From: Paenibacillus apiarius
GTDB lineage: Bacteria; Bacillota; Bacilli; Paenibacillales; Paenibacillaceae
Direction: 5' to 3'
NCBI RefSeq assembly: GCF_017052585.1
Contig: NZ_JAFFHZ010000001.1
Span: 3,700,001-3,764,000, forward strand
DNA length: 64,000 nucleotides
Shown here: piece after piece, positions 43,931 to 52,123 of the stretch
How the letters are laid out: each line of letters begins with the position of its first letter
How positions within the stretch are numbered: the stretch's first letter is position 1
The notes under the pieces: generated by a model
The model's database searches: none
What the model was told of the DNA's origin: nothing
What the model saw: the letters and a program-made list of their open reading frames with translations, nothing else
Program-made: the position numbers and the translations under genes

Positions 43931-45187
43931 TCACAATTTGAATACTTGAAAGGTACGCTGCAACTGTACTACTTTCAGCTGCAGTTCCTCGGTAGTCTCC
44001 ACCATAGCTTGAACGGAAGCAATCTGTTCGTTCATGGAAGCGGATACCTGCTCGGTTCCGGCGGCGGATTGCTGCGTAATCGCAGAAATGTTCTCAATGG
44101 AGCTGGAAATCGTCTTGGCTCCGTCCAGCATACTGTCGCTCTCTTGGGCAAAGGCCGCAATTTGCCCCGTTATGAACCGGATGCTTTCTACAATCTCATT
44201 AAAGATGCGTTCGGTTTCCCGAATCATTTCTGTTTGAGTATGTACAACTTCTTCATTGATATGAATATTTGTAATCGCTTGCTTGATGCCTTGCTCGATT
44301 CCTTTGACAAGCGTGAATACTTCCTTGGTGGAAGCGGTTGATTCCTCAGCGAGATTCCTTACTTCCTGGGCGACTACGGCAAAGCCTCTGCCATGCTCGC
44401 CGGCGCGCGCCGCTTCAATGGAAGCGTTCAAGGATAGAAGGTTCGTCTGTTCGGCAATCTCTGAAATGGTGCGGGTGATTTTGGAGATTCCTTCGGTCTG
44501 GCGTGCCAGCTGGTTAATCGCAGTCGCTACATGCTCAGTCGCTTCAATATTCCGCTGCATGCCCGCACTTTGCGTGTCTACGGCCGTCCGGCCCTTATCC
44601 ACCAAACGCAAGGTCAGGGCGGATCGATCGTTCATTTCTTTTGTGGAATGAGTATAGGATTCGACTTTATGCTCGATTTGCTTGATGGAATCCGACATGG
44701 CGGATATATCTTCTGAAATTTCGGCAGCGCCGATAGCCAGCTCGTTCGACGATGCAGCCACCTGCTCCATGACCATTTTCATGTTCTGGTTCTTATGATA
44801 CATATCCCGGCCGGAGTCGGAAACGTGGCGGGATATATCGGTCGTTTGCTGCAATATTTCACGCAGCTTGATGACCATTGAGTTAAACGAATGACCGAGC
44901 TCTCCCAAGGCATCATTTGCCGACACCTGAACGGTCTGGGAGAAGTCTCCCTTCGCAATCTGCAATGCGGATCGGGACATCTCCATAATAGGCTCAGTCA
45001 GGGATTTCTCCAACATGTTGATGAACGGATAACTGATTCCGATAAGGATGACAAGGGTAATTAGTCCTGGTATGAGCGAAGCGCCGCTTGTAAGCAGCAC
45101 AATCGTTGTCAATGCGAACAAGCCCACGATGCCATAGCAGCCGATTAACAGCTTATGCTTCAAGTTTAGCGTATTGAACCAATTCAT
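43931..45187 (-). CDS. methyl-accepting chemotaxis protein without large sensor domain
   Basis: 418 residues. Two membrane helices (about 14-34 and 37-56) are separated by only a few residues, so there is no extracellular ligand domain. A HAMP domain (about 57-110) and an MCP signalling domain follow. The conserved hairpin tip reads EIAEQTNLLSLNASIEAARAGEHGRGFAVVAQEVRNLAEES. It should form receptor arrays with CheA/CheW. Lack of a periplasmic domain suggests sensing of a membrane or cytoplasmic signal, or coupling to a partner. GGAGCGGTC lies before the ATG. Single gene. Confidence 0.92.
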   Translation of the reverse strand: MNWFNTLNLKHKLLIGCYGIVGLFALTTIVLLTSGASLIPGLITLVILIGISYPFINMLEKSLTEPIMEMSRSALQIAKGDFSQTVQVSANDALGELGHSFNSMVIKLREILQQTTDISRHVSDSGRDMYHKNQNMKMVMEQVAASSNELAIGAAEISEDISAMSDSIKQIEHKVESYTHSTKEMNDRSALTLRLVDKGRTAVDTQSAGMQRNIEATEHVATAINQLARQTEGISKITRTISEIAEQTNLLSLNASIEAARAGEHGRGFAVVAQEVRNLAEESTASTKEVFTLVKGIEQGIKQAITNIHINEEVVHTQTEMIRETERIFNEIVESIRFITGQIAAFAQESDSMLDGAKTISSSIENISAITQQSAAGTEQVSASMNEQIASVQAMVETTEELQLKVVQLQRTFQVFKL

Positions 45188-45240
45188 ATGACCGCTCCTT
45201 TATATGTCCCAAGAGATCCATAATATAGCATGCTAGCATC

Positions 45241-45246
45241 ATTATA
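45241..45246 (-). promoter_or_regulatory. extended -10 promoter of the chemoreceptor gene
   Basis: Read leftward, TGC followed by TATAAT, about 55 bases before the start. A near-dyad CCCTGTATAGGGG (45255-45267) lies just upstream and may bind a regulator. No SigD (motility) consensus was seen. Confidence 0.45.
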
Positions 45247-45350
45247 GCATCGCCCCTATACAGGGTCTATGCAAATGTTAGCAAAAAAACAAACATTTAT
45301 TATAGTTTTGTCGTTTGAAGTCAAGAAAAATCTAAATATGTATATATGTG

Positions 45351-45379
45351 TTGAAAATAGGAAAAAGTTCCCTTATAAT
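45351..45379 (+). promoter_or_regulatory. SigA promoter
   Basis: TTGAAA, exactly 17 bases, TATAAT. It drives the gene at 45441 and shows that the in-frame codons before it are not translated. Confidence 0.75.
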
Positions 45380-45440
45380 GAGTCTTGAGAACCATTTTCA
45401 GGATGGTGCGGTTATTTTATATAAGGAGGGACTTTGTAAA

Positions 45441-45833
45441 ATGAAGACTAACGGAATGCCTTTGGCTAGGCAATTAAGCCTAGTGTTTGAGCAATTGGAG
45501 TCTGAATTGATCGGACTAACTGGGGGGACGGTCATTGTCTGCATTCGCAATGACGTGGTAGGGAAGTTCGGCGTGAAGCACGATGCGCTGGAGAGCAGCA
45601 ATGGTATCAACAAGCCCATCAGACAGGGCTTGACGCTGCGTCATGTGGCCTCGTTCCGCCAGACTGCCATCGATTCTTTGAAGCACAAGAAGCAATGGAC
45701 ACACGGTGAAATCGTATTTGACTTTGCTGTCAAGCAGGATACATTGCATATCAGCACATGGTTCGAATCGAATTATAATTTGGTACATATGCTTGATAAG
45801 CAGGAATCCCAAACATATAAGCGCGCTTCCTGA
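45441..45833 (+). CDS. protein of unknown function
   Basis: 130 residues, soluble, no signal or membrane segment and no family I recognise. It alternates helix (ARQLSLVFEQLESELIGL) and beta-like stretches (GGTVIVCIRNDVVGKFGVKH, GEIVFDFAVKQDTLHISTWFES), suggesting a small alpha/beta fold. The ATG at 45441 follows AAGGAGGG with about 11-base spacing. Own promoter and own terminator, so a single-gene unit. Confidence 0.75.
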   Translation: MKTNGMPLARQLSLVFEQLESELIGLTGGTVIVCIRNDVVGKFGVKHDALESSNGINKPIRQGLTLRHVASFRQTAIDSLKHKKQWTHGEIVFDFAVKQDTLHISTWFESNYNLVHMLDKQESQTYKRAS

Positions 45834-45848
45834 GCCGAGGACAAAAGC

Positions 45849-45886
45849 AAAGAAGCTCTCTATCTTAGAAAAGAGAGCTTCTTTAA
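45849..45886 (+). terminator. terminator
   Basis: AAAGAAGCTCTCT pairs with AGAGAGCTTCTTT, 10-base loop, then AACATT; A/T-rich on both sides. Confidence 0.8.
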
Positions 45887-46014
45887 CATTGGCGAGCAAA
45901 TGATTCTGCCCGCCACGCAGGAACGGTAGTGGCCGAAGGAAGAGGCCGAATAAGCCGAAGCTGCTTGTGCTGCTTAAGTATGGACGATGCATTGGCCTTG
46001 CTGCACGGTAGCTA

Positions 46015-46242
46015 TTAGCGAGTGCGGCCCGCCAATTGTTGTTCAGCCATTTGAACAAGACGCTTTGTAATAAATCCACCGATGGAACCCATGTCACGGG
46101 AAGTGTAGTTTCCATAGTAGCCATCTTGTGCGATTGGAATACCCAATTCTTGAGCAATCTCATACTTCATTTGTTGAAGAGCTGCTGTAGCTTGAGGTAC
46201 CACCAAGTTGTTAGAGCGGCTTCCTGATTGATTTGCTGGCAT
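46015..46242 (-). CDS. alpha/beta-type small acid-soluble spore protein, copy 1
   Basis: 75 residues. It coats spore DNA and protects it from UV and heat. The family blocks are clear: NLVVPQATAALQQMKYEIAQELG and DGYYGNYTSRDMGSIGGFITKRLV. The GPR protease site, normally E-(F/I)-A within such a region, corresponds to YEIAQE. ATG at 46242 is eight bases after AAGGAGG; a GTG at 46251 overlaps the ribosome site. It has a near-consensus SigG promoter. A second copy lies in the opposite direction at 49241. Confidence 0.95.
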   Translation of the reverse strand: MPANQSGSRSNNLVVPQATAALQQMKYEIAQELGIPIAQDGYYGNYTSRDMGSIGGFITKRLVQMAEQQLAGRTR

Positions 46243-46265
46243 GTTGTTCACCTCCTTGTGTTTGT

Positions 46266-46294
46266 TAGTATGGAAAGCTAGAGTGGAAATATGC
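46266..46294 (-). promoter_or_regulatory. SigG (forespore) promoter of SASP copy 1
   Basis: Read leftward: GCATA, 17-base spacer, CATACTA, an excellent match to the SigG consensus, placed 24 bases before the start codon. Confidence 0.8.
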
Positions 46295-46324
46295 GATGAA
46301 CCTTGCTAAGCCGTTCATGTAAAT

Positions 46325-46354
46325 AATGCCAAGTCAGAGGGCCGACTTGGCATT
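46325..46354 (-). terminator. terminator of galM
   Basis: Perfect 11-bp stem AATGCCAAGTC with its complement, 8-base loop, ATTTAC after it leftward; 15 bases after the galM stop. Confidence 0.7.
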
Positions 46355-46368
46355 GGTAAAACGAACAT

Positions 46369-47334
46369 TTATGGATGTTGGATTTCTAGATCGAGCACGA
46401 GCGTGATCGGCTCATTCGGCTGTAAGTCGATTAAACCGGTCGTGTCGTTATCAAATGGCAGATTAGGGGCATCGGTCAACCAGGTATACGGTTCCACACA
46501 GACGATTTCATCCGCAACACCGCGGGTGTAGAGCACCCAATGCTTAAAGAACGGACGGTTGCCTGCATAACGGATGCGATAGCCGTCATCCCGTGTCAAC
46601 CATGCCTCAGGCTTGTCCAAACCGATGCTGAATACCGTATCGAAGTTCGTGCCTTGCAAATTCATTCCCTTAAGAAGCTGTTCGTTCTCGCCTAACGGCA
46701 AAGTATTGCCTGTAGTTATCAGTTCCTCATCCAATTCATAAATACCGCTTACCGGAACCTGAAGCGTCCAGCGATTCGGTTCGCCGTCGATGAGGAACCA
46801 AGTATGCGTTCCAAAGCCGAACGGTGCCGCCTGCCCGCCAACGTTCGTCACCGTCAAGTGCTGGGATAGCGTGCTTCCTTGCAGGACGAACGTTAATTGA
46901 AACTCCAGCGGAGTCGGGTATTGGCGCATCCAATTGTCATCGTCAGCTGTATGGAATTGTGCCGTAACCACAGCCTGATCGGCTTCCGCTTCCGCGCGAA
47001 TGACAGACCATGGCTGCAAGCGATGCAGGCCATGAATGTGGTTATCGTTCGCCGTATTTTGGTCGAACTGGTAGGACACGCCCGCATATTCGAAATGTCC
47101 CCGGCGAATCCGTCCGGGCGGCATCAGCATCGGAATGCCGAAATGATATGGCTTCGTCATATAATAATCGAGGTCGCTCTCCGCTGGTGCACGCAGGATG
47201 TCGCGCTGGGCGGATTTATCCCACAGCCGGATGACATTGCATCCAAGTCCGGGAAGCAGAGTCGCTTCCAGGGCGCCGCTGTCCATGATGAGCGTCTCAT
47301 AACCGTTCCATTGGCCTTTTGTAATCTGATACAT
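46369..47334 (-). CDS. galM: aldose 1-epimerase family protein
   Basis: 321 residues, beta-sandwich galactose mutarotase fold: LPGLGCNVIRLWD, HFGIPMLMPPGRIRRGHFEYAGVSYQF (general base region), NDNHIHGLHRLQPWSV (catalytic His), PFGFGTHTWFLIDG, and CVEPYTWLTDAPN (catalytic Glu). It interconverts sugar anomers. It belongs to the subgroup found in Bacillales without gal operon neighbours, so the sugar is uncertain. ATG at 47334 has AAAGGAG upstream. Confidence 0.87.
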   Translation of the reverse strand: MYQITKGQWNGYETLIMDSGALEATLLPGLGCNVIRLWDKSAQRDILRAPAESDLDYYMTKPYHFGIPMLMPPGRIRRGHFEYAGVSYQFDQNTANDNHIHGLHRLQPWSVIRAEAEADQAVVTAQFHTADDDNWMRQYPTPLEFQLTFVLQGSTLSQHLTVTNVGGQAAPFGFGTHTWFLIDGEPNRWTLQVPVSGIYELDEELITTGNTLPLGENEQLLKGMNLQGTNFDTVFSIGLDKPEAWLTRDDGYRIRYAGNRPFFKHWVLYTRGVADEIVCVEPYTWLTDAPNLPFDNDTTGLIDLQPNEPITLVLDLEIQHP

Positions 47335-47439
47335 ATGTAATTGCTCCTTTATACAATGAATTTTGAGCGCTTCTGCGTTACGATTTATGATATCAAATCC
47401 GCTCCGTAAAGTCATATGACTTGATGTACGCGAGGGCGA

Positions 47440-47468
47440 TTGACAAAAGGGGAGTTCTTCGCTATTCT
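47440..47468 (+). promoter_or_regulatory. SigA promoter of trpS
   Basis: TTGACA, 17-base spacer, TATTCT; transcription would begin about 35 bases before the T-box stem I. Confidence 0.75.
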
Positions 47469-47514
47469 AGTGGCTAATCAAGTACGCGTTGCCTGTGGCA
47501 AGGCGGAGGCATCT

Positions 47515-47795
47515 AATTGAAAGCGATGATAAGGACAAGTATGCGATACGTTGGGCTTCAGAGAGCCGGTGGATGCTGTGAACCGGTGCTGGCGCATCAG
47601 CTGAATGGACCTTTGAGCGCTGAGCCGAACCGGTGCGATCCGAGCATCGCCAGTAGGCTTGGCCGCATCCCGGCGTTATCGGGCAGAGATTCGCGCAACC
47701 GCGACTTCAGTACATGCTAAGTACATGCTGGTTGAGGCGAATAAAAGAGGGTGGCACCACGGTCTTTCGTCCCTTGACGAAAGGCCTTTTTGTAT
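47515..47795 (+). promoter_or_regulatory. T-box riboswitch (tRNA-Trp) controlling trpS
   Basis: Leader with T-box hallmarks. The AGAGAGCCGGTGG...GAACCGG stem I element is at 47558-47586. The specifier is in GAATGGACC, with TGG (Trp) at 47606-47608. The T-box proper AGGGTGGCACCACGG is at 47747-47761, and the competing terminator GGTCTTTCGTC/GACGAAAGGCC plus T-run is at 47761-47791. Uncharged tRNA-Trp should stabilise the antiterminator and turn on trpS. Confidence 0.93.
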
Positions 47796-47840
47796 TTTTC
47801 TAAGCATGATAATGCAGAAAGTAAAAGGAGTGTGAACAGG

Positions 47841-48827
47841 ATGAAACGTGTATTATCGGGCATCCAACCAAGCGGTCAATTAACGATGGGCAATTACATC
47901 GGAGCGATTCAAAATTTCGTGAAGCTGCAGCATGAGCATGAATGCTTCTTCATGGTCGTCGACCTGCACGCGATTACGGTCCCTCAAGATCCTGAAGCGC
48001 TGAGAGAGCAGACGGAATCCGTCGCCGCCCTGTATATTGCGGCAGGCATCGATCCAGTTAAAGCGGCGATTTTCCTGCAATCGCAGGTGCCGCAGCATGC
48101 GGAGCTCGGATGGTTATTAACGACGTTGACGTATATGGGCGAATTGGAGCGAATGACGCAGTTCAAAGACAAATCGGAAGGCAAGGAATCGGTCGGTGCC
48201 GGGTTGTTTGTCTACCCGTCACTAATGGCGGCAGATATTTTGCTCTACAATGCGGATTTGGTTCCCGTAGGCGACGATCAGAAGCAGCATTTGGAGCTGA
48301 CTCGCGATATTGCGAACCGGTTCAATCACCGATTTGGCGATTACTTTACCGTACCTGCGACCTACACTCCCGAAGTGGGCGCACGAATCATGTCGTTGGA
48401 CGATGCGTCGAAGAAAATGAGCAAGAGCAATCCGAATGCGGGAAGCTACATTGCGCTGTTGGATGACCCTGCTGTCATTCGGAAGAAAATTAGCCGGGCC
48501 AAGACCGACTCCGAAGCTGTCGTCAAATACGATCCGGCCAATAAGCCGGAAGTCAGCAACCTGCTTAGTATCTATTCTCACGCTGCAGGAATGTCGATTG
48601 CGGAGATTGAAGCGAAATACGAAGGCCAGATGTATGGGCCGTTCAAGAAGGATTTGGCGGAACAAGTCGCTGCGCTTATCGAACCGCTGCAAGCCCGTTA
48701 TCATGAAGTCCGCCGCACGGGGGAACATCACGATGCTCTTAGCCGGGGTGCCGAACGGGCCTGCGAAGTGGCACAGAAGACGCTTGATGAAGTGAAGCGC
48801 CGCATGGGATTTGTGCTTCCTCGATAA
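47841..48827 (+). CDS. trpS: tryptophanyl-tRNA synthetase
   Basis: Class I aminoacyl-tRNA synthetase charging tRNA-Trp. 328 residues. The HIGH-type motif reads PSGQLTMGNYIGA, the KMSKS loop is intact (ASKKMSKSNPNAG), and the GDDQKQHLELTRDIANRFN segment is typical. The ATG at 47841 follows AAAAGGAGTG; the longer open frame upstream lies in the T-box and is not translated. Single-gene unit. Confidence 0.97.
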   Translation: MKRVLSGIQPSGQLTMGNYIGAIQNFVKLQHEHECFFMVVDLHAITVPQDPEALREQTESVAALYIAAGIDPVKAAIFLQSQVPQHAELGWLLTTLTYMGELERMTQFKDKSEGKESVGAGLFVYPSLMAADILLYNADLVPVGDDQKQHLELTRDIANRFNHRFGDYFTVPATYTPEVGARIMSLDDASKKMSKSNPNAGSYIALLDDPAVIRKKISRAKTDSEAVVKYDPANKPEVSNLLSIYSHAAGMSIAEIEAKYEGQMYGPFKKDLAEQVAALIEPLQARYHEVRRTGEHHDALSRGAERACEVAQKTLDEVKRRMGFVLPR

Positions 48828-48868
48828 GGTTAGCCTGCCGGTATGAATGCGATGGCCGTCCGGCCGCC

Positions 48869-48930
48869 AACAAAAAAGCAAGAGGCCTCTCCAAGAGCGA
48901 TTCACTTCGCGGGAGGTCTCTTGCTTTTGT
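48869..48930. terminator. bidirectional terminator between trpS and a leftward small gene
   Basis: CAAAAAAGCAAGAG.CCTC pairs with GAGG.CTCTTGCTTTTG. It has T-rich ends in both directions. Confidence 0.8.
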
Positions 48931-49119
48931 TCATTTATTCACGGAGGAAGCGGATTGGCGACGCAGTCTTGCTTTCGTCACGAAGCCGAATCCAATATTG
49001 CATACGGCCAAGACTGCAAACAAGGCGACAAGCCATGCACTGTAGCTTAAGGAGATGGCGGTGGCCGTCAAGAGGCCGATAGATGAGCAGGCGAACCATA
49101 GCGCCAGGCCTTTACTCAT
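48931..49119 (-). CDS. small membrane protein, two membrane helices, unknown function
   Basis: 62 residues: MSKGLALWFACSSIGLLTATAISLSYSAWLVALFAVLAVCNIGFGFVTKARLRRQ with two membrane segments (about 6-25 and 28-48) and a basic C-terminus. ATG at 49119 has AAAAGGAGCGATCTCC upstream; longer in-frame reading lacks a site. It converges with trpS and shares its terminator. No family recognised. Confidence 0.65.
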   Translation of the reverse strand: MSKGLALWFACSSIGLLTATAISLSYSAWLVALFAVLAVCNIGFGFVTKARLRRQSASSVNK

Positions 49120-49240
49120 GGAGATCGCTCCTTTTGGATAGAAATTGAGTCGACAACAAGTATAACATTCCGCAGAGCGGATAAAATAAGCTTGCAAGCT
49201 TGCACAACTAGAACCGCCAATGTGAAAGGAGATTCACCCT

Positions 49241-49459
49241 ATGTCTAATCAATCCCGTTCCAACAATTTGGTCGTTCCTCAAGCCACTGCAGCACTGCAA
49301 CAAATGAAATACGAAATCGCTCAAGAATTGGGCATTCCGATCGCTCAAGACGGCTACTATGGAAACTACACTTCCCGTGACATGGGTTCCATCGGTGGAT
49401 TTATTACAAAGCGTCTTGTGCAAATGGCTGAGCAACAATTGTCCGGCGGAAATCGTTAA
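49241..49459 (+). CDS. alpha/beta-type small acid-soluble spore protein, copy 2
   Basis: 72 residues, nearly identical in the core to copy 1 at 46015-46242, differing at the N-terminus (MSNQSRSNN) and last residues (LSGGNR). AAAGGAG precedes the ATG. Its promoter is less clear than that of copy 1: GGATA near 49180 and CAACTA near 49205 resemble SigG boxes only roughly. It runs opposite to copy 1, 3 kb away. Confidence 0.95.
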   Translation: MSNQSRSNNLVVPQATAALQQMKYEIAQELGIPIAQDGYYGNYTSRDMGSIGGFITKRLVQMAEQQLSGGNR

Positions 49460-49480
49460 TAGCATGCATTGAAGTTTTGA

Positions 49481-49512
49481 GGCTACTCCTGCGCGCGGAG
49501 TAGTCTTTTATC
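49481..49512 (+). terminator. terminator of SASP copy 2
   Basis: GGCTACTCC pairs with GGAGTAGTC, 7-base loop, then TTTTAT. Confidence 0.75.
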
Positions 49513-49650
49513 GTTATGGTGAGGCTAGGCGTAACCAAATACCTTTTATGGTGATTTTAGTATATCACATACCGTCGTCGAACAGGTTTTTATTACGGGC
49601 AGCGCAACGTGTATGGAAGCCAAAGATGCGTCTTTATCCTTAACGCGCCG

Positions 49651-50631
49651 CTATTCCAAGCCGTACCGTTTGACGGTGCGAGTATGACTTAACCAACCGA
49701 TAAAGTAGTCCAGTGTTTCGTACTTTAAGTTCATCATGACGATGGCCACTAATGGATACTGCTTGCGGTGACGATACCTTACGTCCACCCAACGAACGGC
49801 GTAGCCGTATCCCGTCTGCTCCACGGTGGCGCAAGCGTAGTTGGAGAAATAAAGCAGGGCCTGCACGGCAGGGTGCGACTTGGATGCTTCAACGGCGGGA
49901 TGATCGTGACATACCGCTCTTTCCGTCCAATAAAGGATGCCCCGTTTCCAGTGGCCAATCATAAAAGAGCCGTTTGGCTTCCGCTTGACTACATTCCATC
50001 TCGACAGAGCAACGGTCGGAATAATCGTGTACGTTTCTCCTTTTTCATAGTCCGTGTCGAGAAGGGGCAAATGCCGCTCAACTTGCCGGTGAACACGGGT
50101 TCGCCATACATAGTAAGCAATAAGCAGCAAATATAGAGCTGGAAACAGCACGCGTGGTGAGAGGATGCCGAATCCCCAGAGCACAATCGCAATGAGATGA
50201 GTGGAAAAAATAATCGGATCGAACAAAGAAATGATATTCCATGATATCCATCGTTTTGTAAATGGCCAGCCCGCTTGAGTGCCATAAGCATTGAAGACGT
50301 CCGTTAGGACATGAAGGCATACGGCCAAGCCTGTCCACACCAATACGTGCGTGAAGGAAGCCCCTTTATTGAGCCATGTCAGCACACCGGATATAAGAAA
50401 CGACCATACTGCAATCATAGGCAGCGAATGGGAATACCCGCGATGCTGGCGAATATAAAGCATATTGCTTTTCCATTTTAACACCGTATCGAAATCTGGA
50501 GCTTGAGAACCAATCAGCACGCCGAAGAAGACGGCAGTCGAGGTTGCCGGCTCCAAGGCTACGAGAGCGTCGCATTGGGCCAGCCCGGCCAATCCGAGTC
50601 CGATTATGGCATGTGTGCTTGTATCCATCAT
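49651..50631 (-). CDS. yfhP: membrane-bound metal-dependent hydrolase, YfhP/YdjM type
   Basis: 326 residues. The N-terminal 200 form the YdjM-type membrane domain with the conserved metal-binding pattern: DTSTHAIIGLGLAGL, IGSQAPDFDTVLKW, and RQHRGYSHSL. About five helices follow, then a soluble C-terminal domain with WNVVKRKPNGSFMIGHWKRG. In Bacillus YfhP is of similar length and unknown function. AGAGGGTG lies before the ATG pair at 50631/50628. It diverges from the small gene at 50715 with only about 80 bases between. Confidence 0.85.
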   Translation of the reverse strand: MMDTSTHAIIGLGLAGLAQCDALVALEPATSTAVFFGVLIGSQAPDFDTVLKWKSNMLYIRQHRGYSHSLPMIAVWSFLISGVLTWLNKGASFTHVLVWTGLAVCLHVLTDVFNAYGTQAGWPFTKRWISWNIISLFDPIIFSTHLIAIVLWGFGILSPRVLFPALYLLLIAYYVWRTRVHRQVERHLPLLDTDYEKGETYTIIPTVALSRWNVVKRKPNGSFMIGHWKRGILYWTERAVCHDHPAVEASKSHPAVQALLYFSNYACATVEQTGYGYAVRWVDVRYRHRKQYPLVAIVMMNLKYETLDYFIGWLSHTRTVKRYGLE

Positions 50632-50714
50632 TAATCACCCTCTTGTATTGTGCACAACTTTGTTCCAAAATATGACTCATGGGTTCATAAGAGATTAGAG
50701 AGAGGGTGGTAAAG

Positions 50715-51011
50715 GTGAATCGAATCATATTTGTCGAATATCGGATTGATCCGAAGCTGCGGGAAACATATCTGTCTCTCGTGAAGAAACAGCTGCAGCG
50801 CCACGCGAATGCGGTGCTGTATGAGGGGACGGATCAACCTAATGTGTTTGTCGAACAATGGTTGCGCACTTCTCACGAGGATTATGTTCGGATGAAAACT
50901 TTGCGGCTTGAAGAGAGCAGTGAATGGGACGCAATTACGGCCTGCATTCCAGGAGGAAGAGAAAAATTGCATATTTGGGAATTTGAAGAAATGAACAAAC
51001 ATTGTGAATAA
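50715..51011 (+). CDS. small protein, possible dimeric alpha/beta-barrel fold, unknown function
   Basis: 98 residues from a GTG at 50715 after GAGAGAGGGTGG. Pattern: NRIIFVEYRIDPKLRETYLSLVKKQLQRH, a beta strand then helix; then VLYEGTDQPNVFVEQWLRTSHEDYVRMKTLR and EKLHIWEFEEM. This resembles antibiotic-biosynthesis-monooxygenase or NIPSNAP-like dimeric barrels, but no active-site residue can be named. It may be co-regulated with yfhP through the short divergent region. Confidence 0.65.
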   Translation: MNRIIFVEYRIDPKLRETYLSLVKKQLQRHANAVLYEGTDQPNVFVEQWLRTSHEDYVRMKTLRLEESSEWDAITACIPGGREKLHIWEFEEMNKHCE

Positions 51012-51044
51012 AAGGTCAATGCTTTGTCAAATTATTGAACGACA

Positions 51045-51074
51045 TTGTCATGTGCTGGACACTTTTGCTATGAT
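51045..51074 (+). promoter_or_regulatory. candidate promoter of ctaB-sco operon
   Basis: TTGTCA, 18-base spacer, TATGAT. TTGTCA occurs twice (51024-51029 and 51045-51050) in a pattern that could also be read by a redox regulator; none can be assigned. Confidence 0.5.
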
Positions 51075-51140
51075 AAAAATTACAGCGGAATGCACCAATT
51101 TTCTGCTCTTCTCTGAACAATACAAGGAGGATAGGGTCAC

Positions 51141-52073
51141 GTGGATAAACAAATGACTTATCAGGCTCCTTCCGATGCCGTTATGCTATCGCCGGAACCG
51201 ATGCGGGCCGGATTATGGAGAGAGTTTATTCTGTTAACGAAGCCGGGCATTATACGCTCCAATTTATTGGCAACGTTTGCGGGCTTCTGGGTGGCAGCGA
51301 AATGGGACATTCCTTGGATGACCTTGCTGTGGGTGCTGGCGGGAACAACTCTCGTTATGGCATCCTCATGTGTGTTTAACAACTATTTCGACCGTGATTT
51401 CGATATGAAGATGGAACGCACGCGCAACCGGGCGCTGCCAATGGGTCGATTGCAGCCCCGGGTCGTACTTTGGTATGCGATTGGATTGGGAGTCGCCGGA
51501 TTGTCATGTTTATTTTTGCTCGTCAATCCGTTGGCAGGTTTGTGCGGCATCGCAGGGATGTTTGCCTATGTCGTTATTTATACGCTCTGGCTGAAACGAA
51601 CATCCACTTGGAGCACATCGGTGGGCGGGATCTCGGGAGCGATGCCGCCGGTTATCGGTTATGTGGCCGTTACGGGGAATGTGGACATCGGAGCGGTTCT
51701 GCTCTTTGCCTTGCTGTTCTTATGGCAGCCGCCTCATTTCTGGGCGCTCGGCATTCTCCGCGTGGAAGACTACCGCGCGGCAGGCTACCCTCTGCTGCCG
51801 GTCGTCAAGGGCATCAAACGGACAAAGTGGCAGATGACTCCTTATGTCGCGTTGCTTTTGCCTGTTTCATGGTTGTTTTACACCTATGGATACGTCAGTC
51901 TTATTTACGGCATTGCGGGAACGGTTATTAACTTAATTTGGTTGTATGTGTGTGTTGCAGGACTTCGCAGCAGCAACGACGAGGTGTGGGCCAAGCGCAA
52001 CTTCATTCTCTCGATCAACGCCCTGATGCTGCATCTGATTATTCTTATCTTGGATACAATGGGTAAAGCCTGA
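51141..52073 (+). CDS. ctaB: protohaem IX farnesyltransferase (haem O synthase)
   Basis: UbiA-family membrane prenyltransferase that adds farnesyl to haem B to give haem O for terminal oxidases. 310 residues with about nine helices. The first Asp-rich motif is NNYFDRDFDMKMERTRNR, and LFLWQPPHFWALGILRVEDYRAAGYPLLPVVKG holds the second motif region. GTG start at 51141 after AGGAGGATAGGG. The next gene is a SCO copper protein, so both serve cytochrome oxidase assembly. Confidence 0.94.
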   Translation: MDKQMTYQAPSDAVMLSPEPMRAGLWREFILLTKPGIIRSNLLATFAGFWVAAKWDIPWMTLLWVLAGTTLVMASSCVFNNYFDRDFDMKMERTRNRALPMGRLQPRVVLWYAIGLGVAGLSCLFLLVNPLAGLCGIAGMFAYVVIYTLWLKRTSTWSTSVGGISGAMPPVIGYVAVTGNVDIGAVLLFALLFLWQPPHFWALGILRVEDYRAAGYPLLPVVKGIKRTKWQMTPYVALLLPVSWLFYTYGYVSLIYGIAGTVINLIWLYVCVAGLRSSNDEVWAKRNFILSINALMLHLIILILDTMGKA

Positions 52074-52123
52074 AGTATAGGTTAAGAATTATAGAACATG
52101 GGAGAGTAACGGGGGATCGAACG

